From: Dickeya dianthicola NCPPB 453
GTDB lineage: Bacteria; Pseudomonadota; Gammaproteobacteria; Enterobacterales; Enterobacteriaceae
NCBI RefSeq assembly: GCF_000365305.1
Contig: NZ_CM001841.1
Span: forward strand, 4,538,046-4,602,045
Direction: 5' to 3'
Length of the DNA: 64,000 nt
In this document: in pieces, positions 41,226-50,629 of the stretch
Numbering within the stretch: the first letter of the stretch is position 1
Layout: every line of letters starts with the position of its first letter
Notes under the pieces: model-generated
What the model was told of the DNA's origin: nothing
Databases searched by the model: none
What the model saw: only the letters and a program-made list of their open reading frames with translations
Program-made: the position numbers and the translations under genes

Positions 41226-42614
41226 TTATGACGATAAGGTTCGGATTAAATTGGAAAAATCTTCTTTGATGTCGTGACTTTCCTCGCGCAGCTGCTCGAT
41301 CTTGCGACAGGCATGCAGCACGGTGGTATGGTCACGGCCACCGAACGCGTCGCCGATCTCCGGCAGGCTGTGGTTGGTCAGCTCTTTGGCCAGCGCCATC
41401 GCCATCTGACGCGGACGGGCCACCGAACGTGAACGCCGTTTGGACAACAGGTCGGCCACTTTAATCTTATAGTACTCCGCCACCGTCTTCTGAATATTGT
41501 CGATGGTGACCAGCTTTTCCTGCAACGCCAGCAGGTCGCGCAGCGCTTCGCGGACAAAATCGATGGTGATCGACCGACCGGTGAAATTGGCGTTGGCGAT
41601 CACACGGTTCAGCGCGCCTTCCAGCTCACGCACGTTGGAACGCAGACGCTTGGCGATAAAAAACGCCACTTCGCCCGGCAGGCGAATATCGTTTTCGTCC
41701 GCCTTCTTCATCAGGATCGCCACGCGGGTTTCCAGCTCCGGCGGCTCGATCGCGACGGTCAAGCCCCAGCCGAAGCGAGACTTGAGACGATCTTCCACCC
41801 CATTTATCTCTTTAGGGTAACGATCCGACGTTAGGATTATCTGTTGGTTGCCTTCCAACAAAGCGTTGAAAGTATGGAAAAACTCTTCCTGCGAGCGCTC
41901 TTTATTAGCAAAAAACTGGATGTCATCGATCAGCAGCGCGTCCACCGAACGGTAATAGCGCTTGAACTCTTCGATGGCGTTATTCTGCAGCGCCTTGACC
42001 ATATCCTGCACGAAACGCTCGGAATGCATGTACACCACTTTGGCATTCGGCTTGCGGGCCATAATGCCATTGCCCACCGCGTGCAGCAGGTGAGTTTTAC
42101 CCAGACCGGTGCCGCCGTACAAGAACAATGGGTTATACGCGCCGCCGGGATTGTCCGCCACCTGACGCGCCGCCGCGCGGGCCAACTGGTTGGACTTACC
42201 TTCCACGAAGTTGTCAAAGGTGTGCTTGGGGTTCACGTTGGAGCGATAGGTGTGTTCGGCCATCGCCACCGGGGTTTCCCAGCTCGGGCGCACCGGCGAG
42301 ACGGCGCGTGCCTGAGGGGCGGGTACGGCGGCACTGTGGTGGCCGGTTGGAACGATAACAGGCGTCGCCGGCTTGCTGCCGACTTCAAAACGCAGTAACG
42401 GCGCATCCATGCCGCAAAAATCATTCAACAGTCCATTAATATTATTGATGTATTTATCGCGCACCCAATCCAGTACAAAACGATTCGGGGCGTAAAGCGC
42501 CAGAGTGTTGTCACTCAGTTCCGCCTGTAACGGGCGTATCCACATACTGAATTCTGTGGCAGGTAACTCATCCTGCAAACGGGCAAGACACTGCTGCCAA
42601 AGCGAAAGTGACAC
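41226..42614 (-). CDS. dnaA: Chromosomal replication initiator DnaA
   Basis: A 462-residue AAA+ initiator. The GTG start at 42614 gives the canonical [21 protein letters not shown]-terminus and has the same upstream GAGTGGAG context as E. coli; the longer open frame is ignored. Domain III has Walker [14 protein letters not shown] and Walker [11 protein letters not shown]; domain IV has the DNA-binding signature [15 protein letters not shown]. It unwinds oriC and regulates its own promoter. First gene of the dnaA-dnaN-recF-gyrB cluster. Confidence 0.98.
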   Translation of the reverse strand: MSLSLWQQCLARLQDELPATEFSMWIRPLQAELSDNTLALYAPNRFVLDWVRDKYINNINGLLNDFCGMDAPLLRFEVGSKPATPVIVPTGHHSAAVPAPQARAVSPVRPSWETPVAMAEHTYRSNVNPKHTFDNFVEGKSNQLARAAARQVADNPGGAYNPLFLYGGTGLGKTHLLHAVGNGIMARKPNAKVVYMHSERFVQDMVKALQNNAIEEFKRYYRSVDALLIDDIQFFANKERSQEEFFHTFNALLEGNQQIILTSDRYPKEINGVEDRLKSRFGWGLTVAIEPPELETRVAILMKKADENDIRLPGEVAFFIAKRLRSNVRELEGALNRVIANANFTGRSITIDFVREALRDLLALQEKLVTIDNIQKTVAEYYKIKVADLLSKRRSRSVARPRQMAMALAKELTNHSLPEIGDAFGGRDHTTVLHACRKIEQLREESHDIKEDFSNLIRTLSS

Positions 42615-42841
42615 GGCGGACTCCACTCGAACAAGGTCAATCAAGAAAAGGAACAGACGTTAGTTATGTAACTCATGATTTTTCAGGCACCCGACTGCGC
42701 ATGGATACGACTGCGCCGGGGCGCGCCGCGCGGAAAGCGGCTTTACCGTGACGATCCCGATCCTGGGATCGCTAGCGGGACGGCGGATCATAACCTAAAC
42801 CACGCCAGAGATCTCCACTTTCTACACAGTTTTGATCCTTT

Positions 42842-42850
42842 TTATCCACA
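42842..42850 (+). promoter_or_regulatory. DnaA box in the dnaA promoter region
   Basis: TTATCCACA, an exact consensus DnaA box, about 230 bases upstream of the dnaA start, in the place of the autoregulatory box between the two E. coli dnaA promoters. Confidence 0.85.
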
Positions 42851-43185
42851 GGCTCTTCTTATAGTATGCGCCAACTCCGGCTTTCCGTACGGGCCGTCCG
42901 TGCGGTTACCCACAACCTGCCGGTGGATCCTATAATAAAGTCTTAAGCATAAACGTAATCGGAACGATCGGTGGTGACGCGGATCATGATCCTGTAGACA
43001 GGATCGCAGGCGGATCCTTGCGCTTTGTTGTAGAGTCCGTATAATTCCGGGCCTGCGCGTGGCGCCTGTTTTCTGTGCTGACTGTTTTTTCGTGCTGACT
43101 GTACTGAGCAGATAGTTTTTTGTGCTGAACAGACAGAAAGTCCGGGACAACCGGAAAGTTCAGGCGGGTAAAACGCGGATGTTAA

Positions 43186-43214
43186 TTGACTCGGGACTGT
43201 ACAATTATTACAAT
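43186..43214 (+). promoter_or_regulatory. Sigma-70 promoter of rpmH-rnpA
   Basis: TTGACT (43186-43191), a 17-base spacer and TACAAT (43209-43214) form a near-consensus sigma-70 promoter about 100 bases before the rpmH start. Confidence 0.75.
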
Positions 43215-43304
43215 CCCGCCTCTTTATTATGCGATAGAGGCGTCGGTCACTTTTCACGCCGAGTAGCCAAACGCGTTTACTGTGAAGTCTTAAATCAAGT
43301 TTAG

Positions 43305-43457
<153 letters not shown>

Positions 43458-43475
43458 TAAAAGCTAACCCTTCGA

Positions 43476-43835
43476 GTGGTTACGCTCGCTTTTCCCAGGG
43501 AGTTACGTCTGTTAACTCCCAGCCATTTTTCTTTCGTCTTCCAGCAGCCACAACGGGCCGGTACGCCGCAGATAACTATCCTCGGCCGCCCCAATACGCT
43601 GGGACATCCCCGTATTGGTCTTACCGTCGCAAAAAAACACGTCAGACGGGCTCACGAACGCAACCGCATCAAGCGCCTGACGCGTGAAAGTTTTCGTTTG
43701 CATCAGCACGAACTGCCTGCGATGGACTTTATCGTCATCGCCAAAAAAGGGGTGTCTGAATTGGATAACCGTACGCTAACGGAAGCGTTGGAAAAATTAT
43801 GGCGCCGTCACTGTCGTTTGGCTCACACCTGCTGA
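43476..43835 (+). CDS. rnpA: Ribonuclease P protein component
   Basis: A 119-residue basic protein that partners the RNase P RNA in maturing tRNA 5' ends. It has a GTG start and the family RNR motif in [18 protein letters not shown] (near residues 58-75). The first 50 residues are nearly those of E. coli RnpA ([20 protein letters not shown]). Its end overlaps yidD by 37 bases, the usual enterobacterial arrangement. Confidence 0.98.
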   Translation: MVTLAFPRELRLLTPSHFSFVFQQPQRAGTPQITILGRPNTLGHPRIGLTVAKKHVRRAHERNRIKRLTRESFRLHQHELPAMDFIVIAKKGVSELDNRTLTEALEKLWRRHCRLAHTC

Positions 43836-44056
43836 TTGGCCTGATACGCGGGTATCAACGCTTTATCAGTCCGCTACTTGGGCCGCACTGCCGCTTTCAG
43901 CCGTCGTGCTCCCAATATGGCATTGAAGCAATACGCCGGTTCGGCATGATAAAAGGCAGTTGGTTGACGCTCAAACGCGTATTAAAATGCCACCCTTTGA
44001 ACCCTGGTGGTGATGATCCCGTACCGCCAAAACCCGACAATAACAGAGAACACTAA
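43799..44056 (+). CDS. yidD: Membrane protein insertion efficiency factor YidD
   Basis: An 85-residue peripheral inner-membrane protein aiding YidC-dependent insertion. Conserved [20 protein letters not shown] and [15 protein letters not shown] blocks with three Cys are present, followed by [15 protein letters not shown]. It starts inside the end of rnpA and ends two bases before yidC. Confidence 0.95.
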   Translation: MAPSLSFGSHLLIGLIRGYQRFISPLLGPHCRFQPSCSQYGIEAIRRFGMIKGSWLTLKRVLKCHPLNPGGDDPVPPKPDNNREH

Positions 44057-44058
44057 CG

Positions 44059-45690
44059 ATGGATTCGCAACGCAATCTTCTTCTCATCGCTCTGCTATTC
44101 GTAACGTTCATGATCTGGCAGCAGTGGGAAACGGACAAAAATCCCCCCGCGGCGACCCAGACCACGCAACAGGCGAATGGCGCTGTAGGCGATGCAGCTA
44201 ACCAGGGCGTACCTGCCAGCGGTACGGGTAAACTGATCACCGTGAAAACCGACGTGTTGTCGCTGAACATCAACACGCGCGGCGGCGACATTGAAGAAGC
44301 CGACCTGCTGACCTACCCGGCAGAACTGGGCTCCAGCCAGCCGTTCAAGCTGCTGGAAACCACCCCGGCCTTTACTTATCAGGCGCAGAGCGGCCTGACC
44401 GGCAAAAACGGCCCGGACAACCCGGCCAACGGTTCACGCCCGCTGTACACCGCGCCGGCGGATCGCTTTGAACTGGCCGCCGGCCAGAATGAACTGCGGA
44501 TTCCGTTGACCTACACCGACGCCAGCGGCGTCAGCTTCACCAAAACTTTCGTGCTGAAACGCGGCGAATACGCGCTGAATGTGGAATACGCCGTCAATAA
44601 CACCAGCGCCCAGCAGCTGGAGCTGAGCCTGTTCGGCCAGTTGAAGCAGTCCATCGATCTGCCGTCGCACCGCGACACCGGCAGCAACAACTTCGCTCTG
44701 CACACCTACCGTGGCGCGGCGTTCTCTTCCAGCGACGACAAATATCGCAAATACAGTTTCAGCGATATGAAAGAGAACCTGAACATCACCACGCAGGGCG
44801 GCTGGGTCGCCATGCTGCAGCAGTATTTCGCCACCGCCTGGGTGCCGGCGGCGGCGGGCAGCAATACCTTCTACAGTACCAACCTTGGCAACGGTTTGGC
44901 CGCCATCGGCTTTAAGGCCACGCCGGTTATGGTACAGCCGGGCAGCCAGCAAAACCTGAACGCCACCCTGTGGGTCGGCCCGGAAATTCAGGATAAGATG
45001 GCGACGGTTGCGCCGCATCTGGACCTGACCGTGGATTACGGCTGGCTGTGGTTTATCTCCCAACCGCTGTTCAAACTGCTGAAATTCCTGCACGGCTTTA
45101 TCGGCAACTGGGGCTTCTCCATCATTGCCATTACCTTTATCGTGCGCGGCATCATGTACCCGCTGACCAAAGCGCAGTACACCTCGATGGCGAAAATGCG
45201 CATGCTGCAGCCGAAGCTGCAGGCAATGCGCGAGCGTATCGGCGACGACAAGCAGCGCATGAGTCAGGAAATGATGGCGCTGTACAAAGCGGAGAAAGTG
45301 AACCCGCTGGGCGGCTGCTTCCCGCTGGTTATTCAGATGCCGATCTTCCTGGCGCTGTACTACATGCTGATGGGTTCGGTAGAACTGCGCCACGCGCCGT
45401 TCGCACTGTGGATTCATGACCTGTCGGCGCAGGACCCGTACTACGTGCTGCCGATCCTGATGGGTCTGACCATGTTCTTCATTCAGAAGATGTCGCCGAC
45501 TACCGTCACCGACCCGATGCAGCAGAAGATCATGACCTACATGCCGGTGATCTTCACCGTGTTCTTCCTGTGGTTCCCGTCGGGTCTGGTGCTGTACTAT
45601 ATCGTCAGCAACCTGGTGACCATCGCCCAGCAGCAGTTGATTTATCGCGGGCTGGAAAAACGCGGCCTGCATAGCCGCGAGAAGAAATAA
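44059..45690 (+). CDS. yidC: Membrane protein insertase YidC
   Basis: A 543-residue inner-membrane insertase. One N-terminal membrane segment ([18 protein letters not shown]) is followed by the large periplasmic domain (about residues 55-340) and the conserved five-segment core, with [20 protein letters not shown] and the cytoplasmic coiled-coil loop containing [20 protein letters not shown]. It inserts small membrane proteins alone or with SecYEG. A clear terminator follows, so mnmE needs its own promoter. Confidence 0.98.
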   Translation: MDSQRNLLLIALLFVTFMIWQQWETDKNPPAATQTTQQANGAVGDAANQGVPASGTGKLITVKTDVLSLNINTRGGDIEEADLLTYPAELGSSQPFKLLETTPAFTYQAQSGLTGKNGPDNPANGSRPLYTAPADRFELAAGQNELRIPLTYTDASGVSFTKTFVLKRGEYALNVEYAVNNTSAQQLELSLFGQLKQSIDLPSHRDTGSNNFALHTYRGAAFSSSDDKYRKYSFSDMKENLNITTQGGWVAMLQQYFATAWVPAAAGSNTFYSTNLGNGLAAIGFKATPVMVQPGSQQNLNATLWVGPEIQDKMATVAPHLDLTVDYGWLWFISQPLFKLLKFLHGFIGNWGFSIIAITFIVRGIMYPLTKAQYTSMAKMRMLQPKLQAMRERIGDDKQRMSQEMMALYKAEKVNPLGGCFPLVIQMPIFLALYYMLMGSVELRHAPFALWIHDLSAQDPYYVLPILMGLTMFFIQKMSPTTVTDPMQQKIMTYMPVIFTVFFLWFPSGLVLYYIVSNLVTIAQQQLIYRGLEKRGLHSREKK

Positions 45691-45720
45691 CCGGTTGATT
45701 GCCCAATCAATCTCATTATG

Positions 45721-45748
45721 AGGCGGTCACTGACCGCCTTATTTTTTT
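45721..45748 (+). terminator. Intrinsic terminator after yidC
   Basis: GGCGGTC-ACT-GACCGCC stem-loop followed by TTATTTTTTTATT. It lies 31 bases past the yidC stop and is the clearest rho-independent terminator in the window. Confidence 0.9.
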
Positions 45749-45804
45749 ATTAAGACAATCCCGTAACCGTGCCTGAAAACAGGCGAAAAGGCAGAGAGAA
45801 CACC

Positions 45805-47169
45805 ATGAGCCATACCGACACCATCGTTGCCCAAGCCACCCCGCCGGGACGCGGCGGCGTAGGTATTCTGCGCATCTCCGGCCAGCAAGCTTCGGCAGTG
45901 GCGCAAGCCGTACTGGGCAAACTGCCCAAACCGCGTTACGCCGATTATCTGCCTTTCCATGACGCCGACGGCAGCGTGCTCGATCAAGGCATCGCCCTGT
46001 GGTTTCCCGGCCCGAACTCCTTTACCGGCGAAGACGTGCTGGAGCTGCAGGGGCACGGCGGCCCGGTGATCCTCGACCTGCTGCTCAAACGGGTGGTGGC
46101 GCTGCCTGATGTGCGCATCGCCCGTCCCGGCGAGTTCTCCGAACGGGCGTTTCTGAACGACAAGATGGACCTGGCGCAGGCCGAAGCGATTGCCGATCTG
46201 ATTGACGCCAGTTCCGAGCAGGCCGCCCGTTCCGCCGTCAATTCGCTGCAGGGTGTCTTTTCTTCCCGCGTTCATCAGCTGGTGGAAGCACTCACTCACC
46301 TTAGGATCTATGTGGAAGCGGCGATCGATTTCCCCGATGAGGAGATCGATTTTCTCTCCGACGGCAAAATTGAAGCCATGCTCAATGAAGTGATAGGCGA
46401 TTTGGAGGCCGTACGCGGCGAAGCGCGTCAGGGCAGCCTGTTGCGTGAAGGGATGAAAGTGGTGATTGCCGGCCGGCCGAATGCCGGTAAATCCAGCCTG
46501 CTGAATGCGCTGGCCGGGCGCGATGCCGCCATCGTCACCGATATCGCCGGCACCACCCGCGATGTACTGCGTGAACATATTCATATCGACGGTATGCCGC
46601 TGCATATCATCGACACCGCCGGGTTGCGCGAAGCCGGCGACGAAGTAGAACGTATCGGTATCGAGCGTGCCTGGCAGGAAATCGAGCAGGCCGACCGGGT
46701 ACTGTTTATGGTGGATGGCACCACCACCGATGCCGTAGAACCGGCGGCTATCTGGCCGGAATTCATGGCGCGATTGCCGAGTCGGTTACCGATCACCGTG
46801 GTGCGTAACAAAGCGGACGTCACCGGCGAACCACTGGGCATTGAAGAGGTAAATACTTACTCACTTATCCGCTTGTCCGCCCGTACCGGCGACGGTGTAG
46901 ACCTGCTGCGTGACCACCTCAAACAAAGCATGGGATTTACCAGCAACACCGAAGGGGGTTTTCTGGCCCGCCGCCGTCACTTACAGGCGCTGGAGCAAGC
47001 GGCGCAGCATCTGCAACAAGGCCATGAGCAATTGGTCGGTGCCTATGCCGGCGAACTGCTGGCCGAAGAACTGCGGCTGGCGCAGCAGGCGTTAAGTGAA
47101 ATCACCGGCGAATTCACCTCCGATGACCTGCTGGGCCGGATTTTCTCCAGCTTTTGTATCGGGAAGTGA
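45805..47169 (+). CDS. mnmE: tRNA modification GTPase MnmE
   Basis: A 454-residue GTPase that with MnmG makes the cmnm5U34 wobble modification. The start at 45805 gives the standard [21 protein letters not shown]-terminus; an upstream in-frame Met adds unconserved residues. The G domain has [20 protein letters not shown] (from about residue 220), DTAGLRE and NKAD, and the protein ends in the catalytic CIGK. The last 18 bases match the integration site of SGI1-type islands, and AT-rich foreign sequence begins right after the stop. Confidence 0.98.
   Translation: MSHTDTIVAQATPPGRGGVGILRISGQQASAVAQAVLGKLPKPRYADYLPFHDADGSVLDQGIALWFPGPNSFTGEDVLELQGHGGPVILDLLLKRVVALPDVRIARPGEFSERAFLNDKMDLAQAEAIADLIDASSEQAARSAVNSLQGVFSSRVHQLVEALTHLRIYVEAAIDFPDEEIDFLSDGKIEAMLNEVIGDLEAVRGEARQGSLLREGMKVVIAGRPNAGKSSLLNALAGRDAAIVTDIAGTTRDVLREHIHIDGMPLHIIDTAGLREAGDEVERIGIERAWQEIEQADRVLFMVDGTTTDAVEPAAIWPEFMARLPSRLPITVVRNKADVTGEPLGIEEVNTYSLIRLSARTGDGVDLLRDHLKQSMGFTSNTEGGFLARRRHLQALEQAAQHLQQGHEQLVGAYAGELLAEELRLAQQALSEITGEFTSDDLLGRIFSSFCIGK
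47152..47169 (+). other. attL-like site: 3' end of mnmE
   Basis: TTTTGTATCGGGAAGTGA, the last 18 bases of mnmE including the stop. It corresponds to the 18-bp attachment sequence at the trmE/mnmE 3' end used by Salmonella genomic island 1. A copy with 15 of 18 matches lies at 50592-50609. Confidence 0.65.
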
Positions 47170-47221
47170 AGTAGCTTACTTAAACAGAGAAACGCAGTAA
47201 AACTGTAGTCCCCCCGGTTTT

Positions 47222-47417
47222 TAGTACCACCGCAGGCCAAAGCCATAGGCAGGATAGTGATGCGCCAGTTTTTGTAGTGCCTCGACCACGGGCAGATCCC
47301 GTGCCGTGTTCGGGCAGTAATGCAACAGGCTTCGACTGATACCGATGACCCGGCACCCGCGTCGCTCGCCTGATGTTCCGTCATCACATAACGCACCAGC
47401 TCACGCTTCTCAGGCAC
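47222..47417 (-). mobile_element. IS3-family transposase (orfB) remnant
   Basis: Minus-strand frames with shifts read PEKRELVRYVMTEHQAS, then IGISRSLL-like and HYCPNTARDLPVVEALQKLA, then HYPAYGFGL. This is the N-terminal part of an IS3-type OrfB transposase. It is short, frameshifted, without its catalytic DDE region, and lies directly after the mnmE end, inside the proposed island. Confidence 0.65.
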
Positions 47418-47529
47418 CGTTAAAGTTTTTTGGTTGTATTTTAACCAGAAAACTCCATTACGCGGTAAGACTAAATTCAGGGGGACGACAAACTGACTGG
47501 CATTAGGGCATAGCCCCTGATACCGAAAA

Positions 47530-48411
47530 TTACGCGTCAGCGCCGCCTAGAACATTGTCTAATTGCATTTCTTTCAAAACACGGTCTTGAATGGGTTGTT
47601 TAGCAGCGTTAATTTCATCAACACCCCAAACCAAGCCGACCGCTGTGCGTGTTGGGCGTTTGCCTGTAGGCATGTCTGCTAGCGCTAAATAAGTATCTAC
47701 GACCATTTGTGGATCAGGTGCTTGATCGCTCTGCATAAATTTACCGAATTCTTCGAACATAGCGGAAGGGATTTTTGCCAATTCACCATAGCTGTCCAGT
47801 ATGTCTTTGTGTGCAGGTTCTTGCCCTGCTGCACTTAGACCTGTAGGGAACGGGCCTGGTTGTACTATAGCGATATCAATGCCGAATGGCGCCACTTCGT
47901 AGCGTAAGCCTTGGAGGTAGCCTTCCAAAGCATGTTTGGTAGCGGCGTAGGTAGAGAAATATGGCGCTGAAATTTGGCCAACCATGGATGAGGTGTTGAT
48001 GATTAGACCGGATTTAGCATCACGCATAGCAGGCAAAACAGCCTGTATAGTACGCATAGCGCCATAGTAGTTAGTTTCCATCTGCTCTCTAGCTTGGGAA
48101 ATGCTAAATGCTTCTGTAATGCCAAGGTACATTACACCTGCATTGTTAATCAAAATATCAATTTTTCCCGCTTTATTCAGTACGCTTGCAATGGCGGTTT
48201 TGACAGACTCGTCGTTGGTAACATCCATATCGACAACATGGATGAAATCGCTATACGCTTCCAATTCGGCCTTAACTGTGGCGTTCTTACCTTCTGGAGC
48301 ACGCATGGTAGCGAACACTTGATAGCCTTTATCTGCAAAATCTTTTACTGATTTTTTGCCAAATCCACTGCTGCTTCCTGTAATAACTACGCTTTTTTTT
48401 GTATCGCTCAT
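47530..48411 (-). CDS. Short-chain dehydrogenase/reductase
   Basis: A 293-residue classical SDR. Cofactor motif TGSSSGFG is at residues 11-18, LINNAGV near 88, catalytic Ser in NTSSMVGQ near 140 and the YAATK pair (Tyr-x3-Lys) near 155. Substrate unknown; it probably reduces an aldehyde or ketone with NAD(P)H. The gene is AT-rich compared with the neighbouring core genes. It is divergent from a TetR regulator, with two matching palindromes between them, a common self-contained, transferable pair. It lies inside the att-bounded island. Confidence 0.88.
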   Translation of the reverse strand: MSDTKKSVVITGSSSGFGKKSVKDFADKGYQVFATMRAPEGKNATVKAELEAYSDFIHVVDMDVTNDESVKTAIASVLNKAGKIDILINNAGVMYLGITEAFSISQAREQMETNYYGAMRTIQAVLPAMRDAKSGLIINTSSMVGQISAPYFSTYAATKHALEGYLQGLRYEVAPFGIDIAIVQPGPFPTGLSAAGQEPAHKDILDSYGELAKIPSAMFEEFGKFMQSDQAPDPQMVVDTYLALADMPTGKRPTRTAVGLVWGVDEINAAKQPIQDRVLKEMQLDNVLGGADA

Positions 48412-48440
48412 CTTTCGTTCCTATTCGGTTTGTTAATTTA

Positions 48441-48501
48441 ATACCAGGTGGTACAATAAATACTGAAACACAGTCTGTCAAATTAAAATACCACGGGGTA
48501 T
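48441..48501. promoter_or_regulatory. Two palindromes between the SDR and TetR genes, probable TetR operators
   Basis: ATACCAGGTGGTAC (48441-48454) and ATACCACGGGGTAT (48488-48501) are two copies of an ATACC-N4-GGTAT-type palindrome, 47 bases apart centre to centre. One lies near each divergent gene, so the TetR protein could repress both. Confidence 0.6.
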
Positions 48502-48510
48502 AAAATTAGT

Positions 48511-49113
48511 ATGAATCCAATTAAACCTTCCAGGGGGAGACCCAAAACACTAGATCGTGATCATGTCTTAGATGTAGCAATGCATTCTTATTGGAAAGAG
48601 GACATAGGCAATTTATCCCTTAATGAAATTTGCAGGAGATCTGGTGTATCGAAGCCAGGCCTTTATCGTGAATTTTCGAATGAAGATGGCTTGATGAAAG
48701 CTGTTCTTATTAAGTATCAGGAACAAGTGCTAAATCCTGTACAGCAAATGTTGAACAGTGAAACTCCGTTTCGAGAAGTGCTTGATAACCTCGTATCATT
48801 TGCCACATCAGCTAGCTGTAATCATGAGTCCCCAACGGGATGTCTTTTTATAAAAATGCGTGAATCACGAATGCACTTGGGTGAAGCAACACGAACGCAA
48901 GTCGATCTCCTTGAGGAGCAAGGATTAGTCGCTTTCAGAAAATGGTTGGAACGCTCAAAGGCCAAAGGAGAGTTTTCCGCAGATATGTCAACAGCGTTTG
49001 CGGCCACATACATCGACGCACAACTAAGTAATGCTTCGTCACAGCTAGCTCGCGGAGAGGATCCTTCAACTGTGAAGAAAATACTATTAGTCGCTTTTTC
49101 TATGTTGGGATGA
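48511..49113 (+). CDS. TetR/AcrR family transcriptional regulator
   Basis: A 200-residue regulator. The N-terminal helix-turn-helix is LSLNEICRRSGVSKPGLYREFSNEDGLMK (about residues 32-60). The rest is the ligand-binding domain, of the kind found in regulators of oxidoreductases (the AefR/YxaF-like C-terminal class). It is AT-rich and divergent from the SDR gene, which is its likely target. The inducer is unknown. Confidence 0.85.
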   Translation: MNPIKPSRGRPKTLDRDHVLDVAMHSYWKEDIGNLSLNEICRRSGVSKPGLYREFSNEDGLMKAVLIKYQEQVLNPVQQMLNSETPFREVLDNLVSFATSASCNHESPTGCLFIKMRESRMHLGEATRTQVDLLEEQGLVAFRKWLERSKAKGEFSADMSTAFAATYIDAQLSNASSQLARGEDPSTVKKILLVAFSMLG

Positions 49114-49130
49114 GCTACTTAACGTTGTTA

Positions 49131-49276
49131 AGAGCCTATCCCAGTAGGCGTTATGGCGCAGCCAGTTTGGACACGGACAGCGAGGAGAAACCGGAGCGTA
49201 CACGGAGTACGTGAGGATTTCGAGCACTGCCCAGGGCCAAAATGGCAAGTGAAATAGCCCTAATGGAATAGGCTCT
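49131..49276. mobile_element. MITE-like element with 18-bp terminal inverted repeats
   Basis: A 146-base element. Its ends, AGAGCCTATCCCAGTAGG and CCTAATGGAATAGGCTCT, are inverted copies with three mismatches. The interior has no coding frame. I recognise the GAGCCTATCC...GGATAGGCTC ends from a small repeat family common in Pectobacterium, Serratia and Yersinia genomes (from memory). Confidence 0.7.
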
Positions 49277-49346
49277 AAGTCAGTAGCAAAAACTCGACCT
49301 GTTGATCTTGGGCGATTTGGGATGATAAGGGTTTAAAGACAAACAA

Positions 49347-49556
49347 GTGAGCGATTTACTGGACGTAATAGAAGGCAGATACGAGCAGCGAAGCTGCAGT
49401 CATAGTCAGCAAACTCTCGATCGAGGAATGGTACGGGCTGATGGAAAATCCAACCGTGGTCTATTCGCTCTTGGACCAATGAATCCACAATGCCCACCGA
49501 TTGAAATTAACTGGGGAATCACAACGAAATAGAGTCTGTCTGAAGCGATGGAAGTC
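49347..49556 (+). pseudogene. IS21-family IstB (transposition ATPase) remnant
   Basis: Frame 1 gives DLLDVIEGRYEQRSC. After a frameshift another frame gives KLSIEEWYGLMENPTVVYSL, then LDQ, a stop, and IHNAHRLKLTGES. This is the C-terminal part of IstB. Start region, Walker motifs and IstA are absent. From here to 49829 no other gene is recognisable, though a short frame near 49600 reads ILKQLAGQTEIRIPDEDPGE. Confidence 0.65.
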
Positions 49557-49778
49557 GGTTAAAAAGTGAATGGTTACGAATAAAGATCAGATGATCGGGC
49601 GATACTGAAACAACTGGCCGGACAAACCGAAATACGCATTCCAGATGAAGATCCGGGAGAAATCAACCAGACTAATATTGATTAGTAATCGATACGTTAT
49701 GTGTGCATAAGTAAGCAAATCTTGATCCACACTTGCTCCACAAATAACACAACCTATTAATTTAAATATATTTTTACC

Positions 49779-49796
49779 TTCTGCATCGGGGAATAG
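49779..49796 (+). other. Degenerate third copy of the att-like sequence
   Basis: TTCTGCATCGGGGAATAG agrees with the mnmE end at 12 of 18 positions by eye. It falls between the IS debris and the hip remnant. It could be an old internal attachment site or chance. Confidence 0.25.
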
Positions 49797-49829
49797 CAGC
49801 CCACACGCAAAGAGGCGCCTATGGGGTGC

Positions 49830-50120
49830 CTATTCCCACCCGGTCATTAATCTCCTCGCCCTGAACTGCACGCCTTCGAAAATCGCATCACGAATAGGTG
49901 CAGGAAAATCAATAGACAGTTGGTTTCTGATGTTCACCATAACAGCATCCATCGACTGTGCAAATTCCGTCAGAATGCTTTCCATCGACGCTCTGGCAAA
50001 CCCAACTGCCTGCGCCGTTTGGAAAAAGTGCCGTGGGAAGATCTGCTCGCTATGGTATTTCTTACCTCTTGTGCCAGCCAGCCCCATCGCCGGGTACACA
50101 TCGAGCGCAGCCATTACCAT
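49830..50120 (-). pseudogene. hipA toxin with the kinase core deleted
   Basis: A 96-residue frame joins the first 9 or so residues of a HipA (MVMAALDVY) to its last 85 or so residues. The C-terminal part aligns with E. coli HipA: AMGL-GT-GKK, IFPRHFFQTAQAVGF, ILTEFA, LSIDFP. Full HipA has about 440 residues, so roughly 345 containing the whole Ser/Thr kinase site are gone, and the joint stays in frame. It overlaps the end of hipB by 7 bases, as in an intact operon. A toxin without its kinase should be inactive. Confidence 0.75.
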
Positions 50121-50380
50121 TCTTCCTTCCAGGATGATGCAACAGAGGCCTCGTTATTGGCGGCGTCCACATTCCTGGGCGTAACAGTCAATTCTAAATT
50201 CAATGCCGACAGGATTTTAAAGAAGGTTTCCAGCTTGGTGGAATCAGGATGTTGCTCGAAGCTGGATACCGTGTCCTGACGAATACCCACTTTATTGGCC
50301 ACTTTCCCCTGGGAAAGTTTTTGCGTGACACGGATATCTTTCAGATAGGCGCTAAGCTGTTTGGCATTGGTGACTTTCAT
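50114..50380 (-). CDS. hipB: HipB-like antitoxin, XRE family
   Basis: An 88-residue Cro/C1-type helix-turn-helix protein. The DNA-binding unit is LSQGKVANKVGIRQDTVSSFEQ (about residues 23-44), followed by TKLETFFKILSALNLELTV, as in HipB. It would bind its own operators and neutralise HipA. The antitoxin is intact while the toxin gene has lost its core, so it may persist only as a DNA-binding regulator. Candidate operators lie just upstream. Confidence 0.82.
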   Translation of the reverse strand: MKVTNAKQLSAYLKDIRVTQKLSQGKVANKVGIRQDTVSSFEQHPDSTKLETFFKILSALNLELTVTPRNVDAANNEASVASSWKEEW

Positions 50381-50390
50381 CGTTTTATCC

Positions 50391-50462
50391 TACCGGTTAC
50401 AGGCGGTAAGATAAATATTACACGCCTCAGCAGGTAAAACAAGAATTACACGCCATAGGCGT
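50391..50462. promoter_or_regulatory. Palindromes upstream of hipB, candidate HipB operators
   Basis: TACCG-N8-CGGTA at 50391-50408 and ACGCC-ATA-GGCGT at 50450-50462. The spacing of TACC and GGTA resembles the TATCC-N8-GGATA operators of E. coli hipBA. The start of hipB is 11 bases from the first palindrome. Confidence 0.45.
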
Positions 50463-50591
50463 TAACTACATAATTACCTGTTATAGCGTGTGATAATAGT
50501 ATGGGTAATATGAGGAAACGTCATAATGAATACTTTCCCCACACTCGCCTCAAAGAGCAATAATTTCATTGTCTTATAAATAAATTTCACT

Positions 50592-50609
50592 TTCTGTATT
50601 GGCAAGTGA
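50592..50609 (+). other. attR-like site of the mnmE-linked island
   Basis: TTCTGTATTGGCAAGTGA, matching the mnmE 3' end (47152-47169) at 15 of 18 positions and even closer to the right-end repeat of SGI1 as I recall it. Chromosomal-type GC-rich genes resume directly after it. Confidence 0.6.
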
Positions 50610-50629
50610 TCCCCACCGCCAATCGAAGA

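Noticed and set aside
47043-47417. A 124-codon minus-strand frame after mnmE
   Set aside because: It runs from IS3 transposase debris into the complement of mnmE. The recognisable part is reported as an IS remnant.
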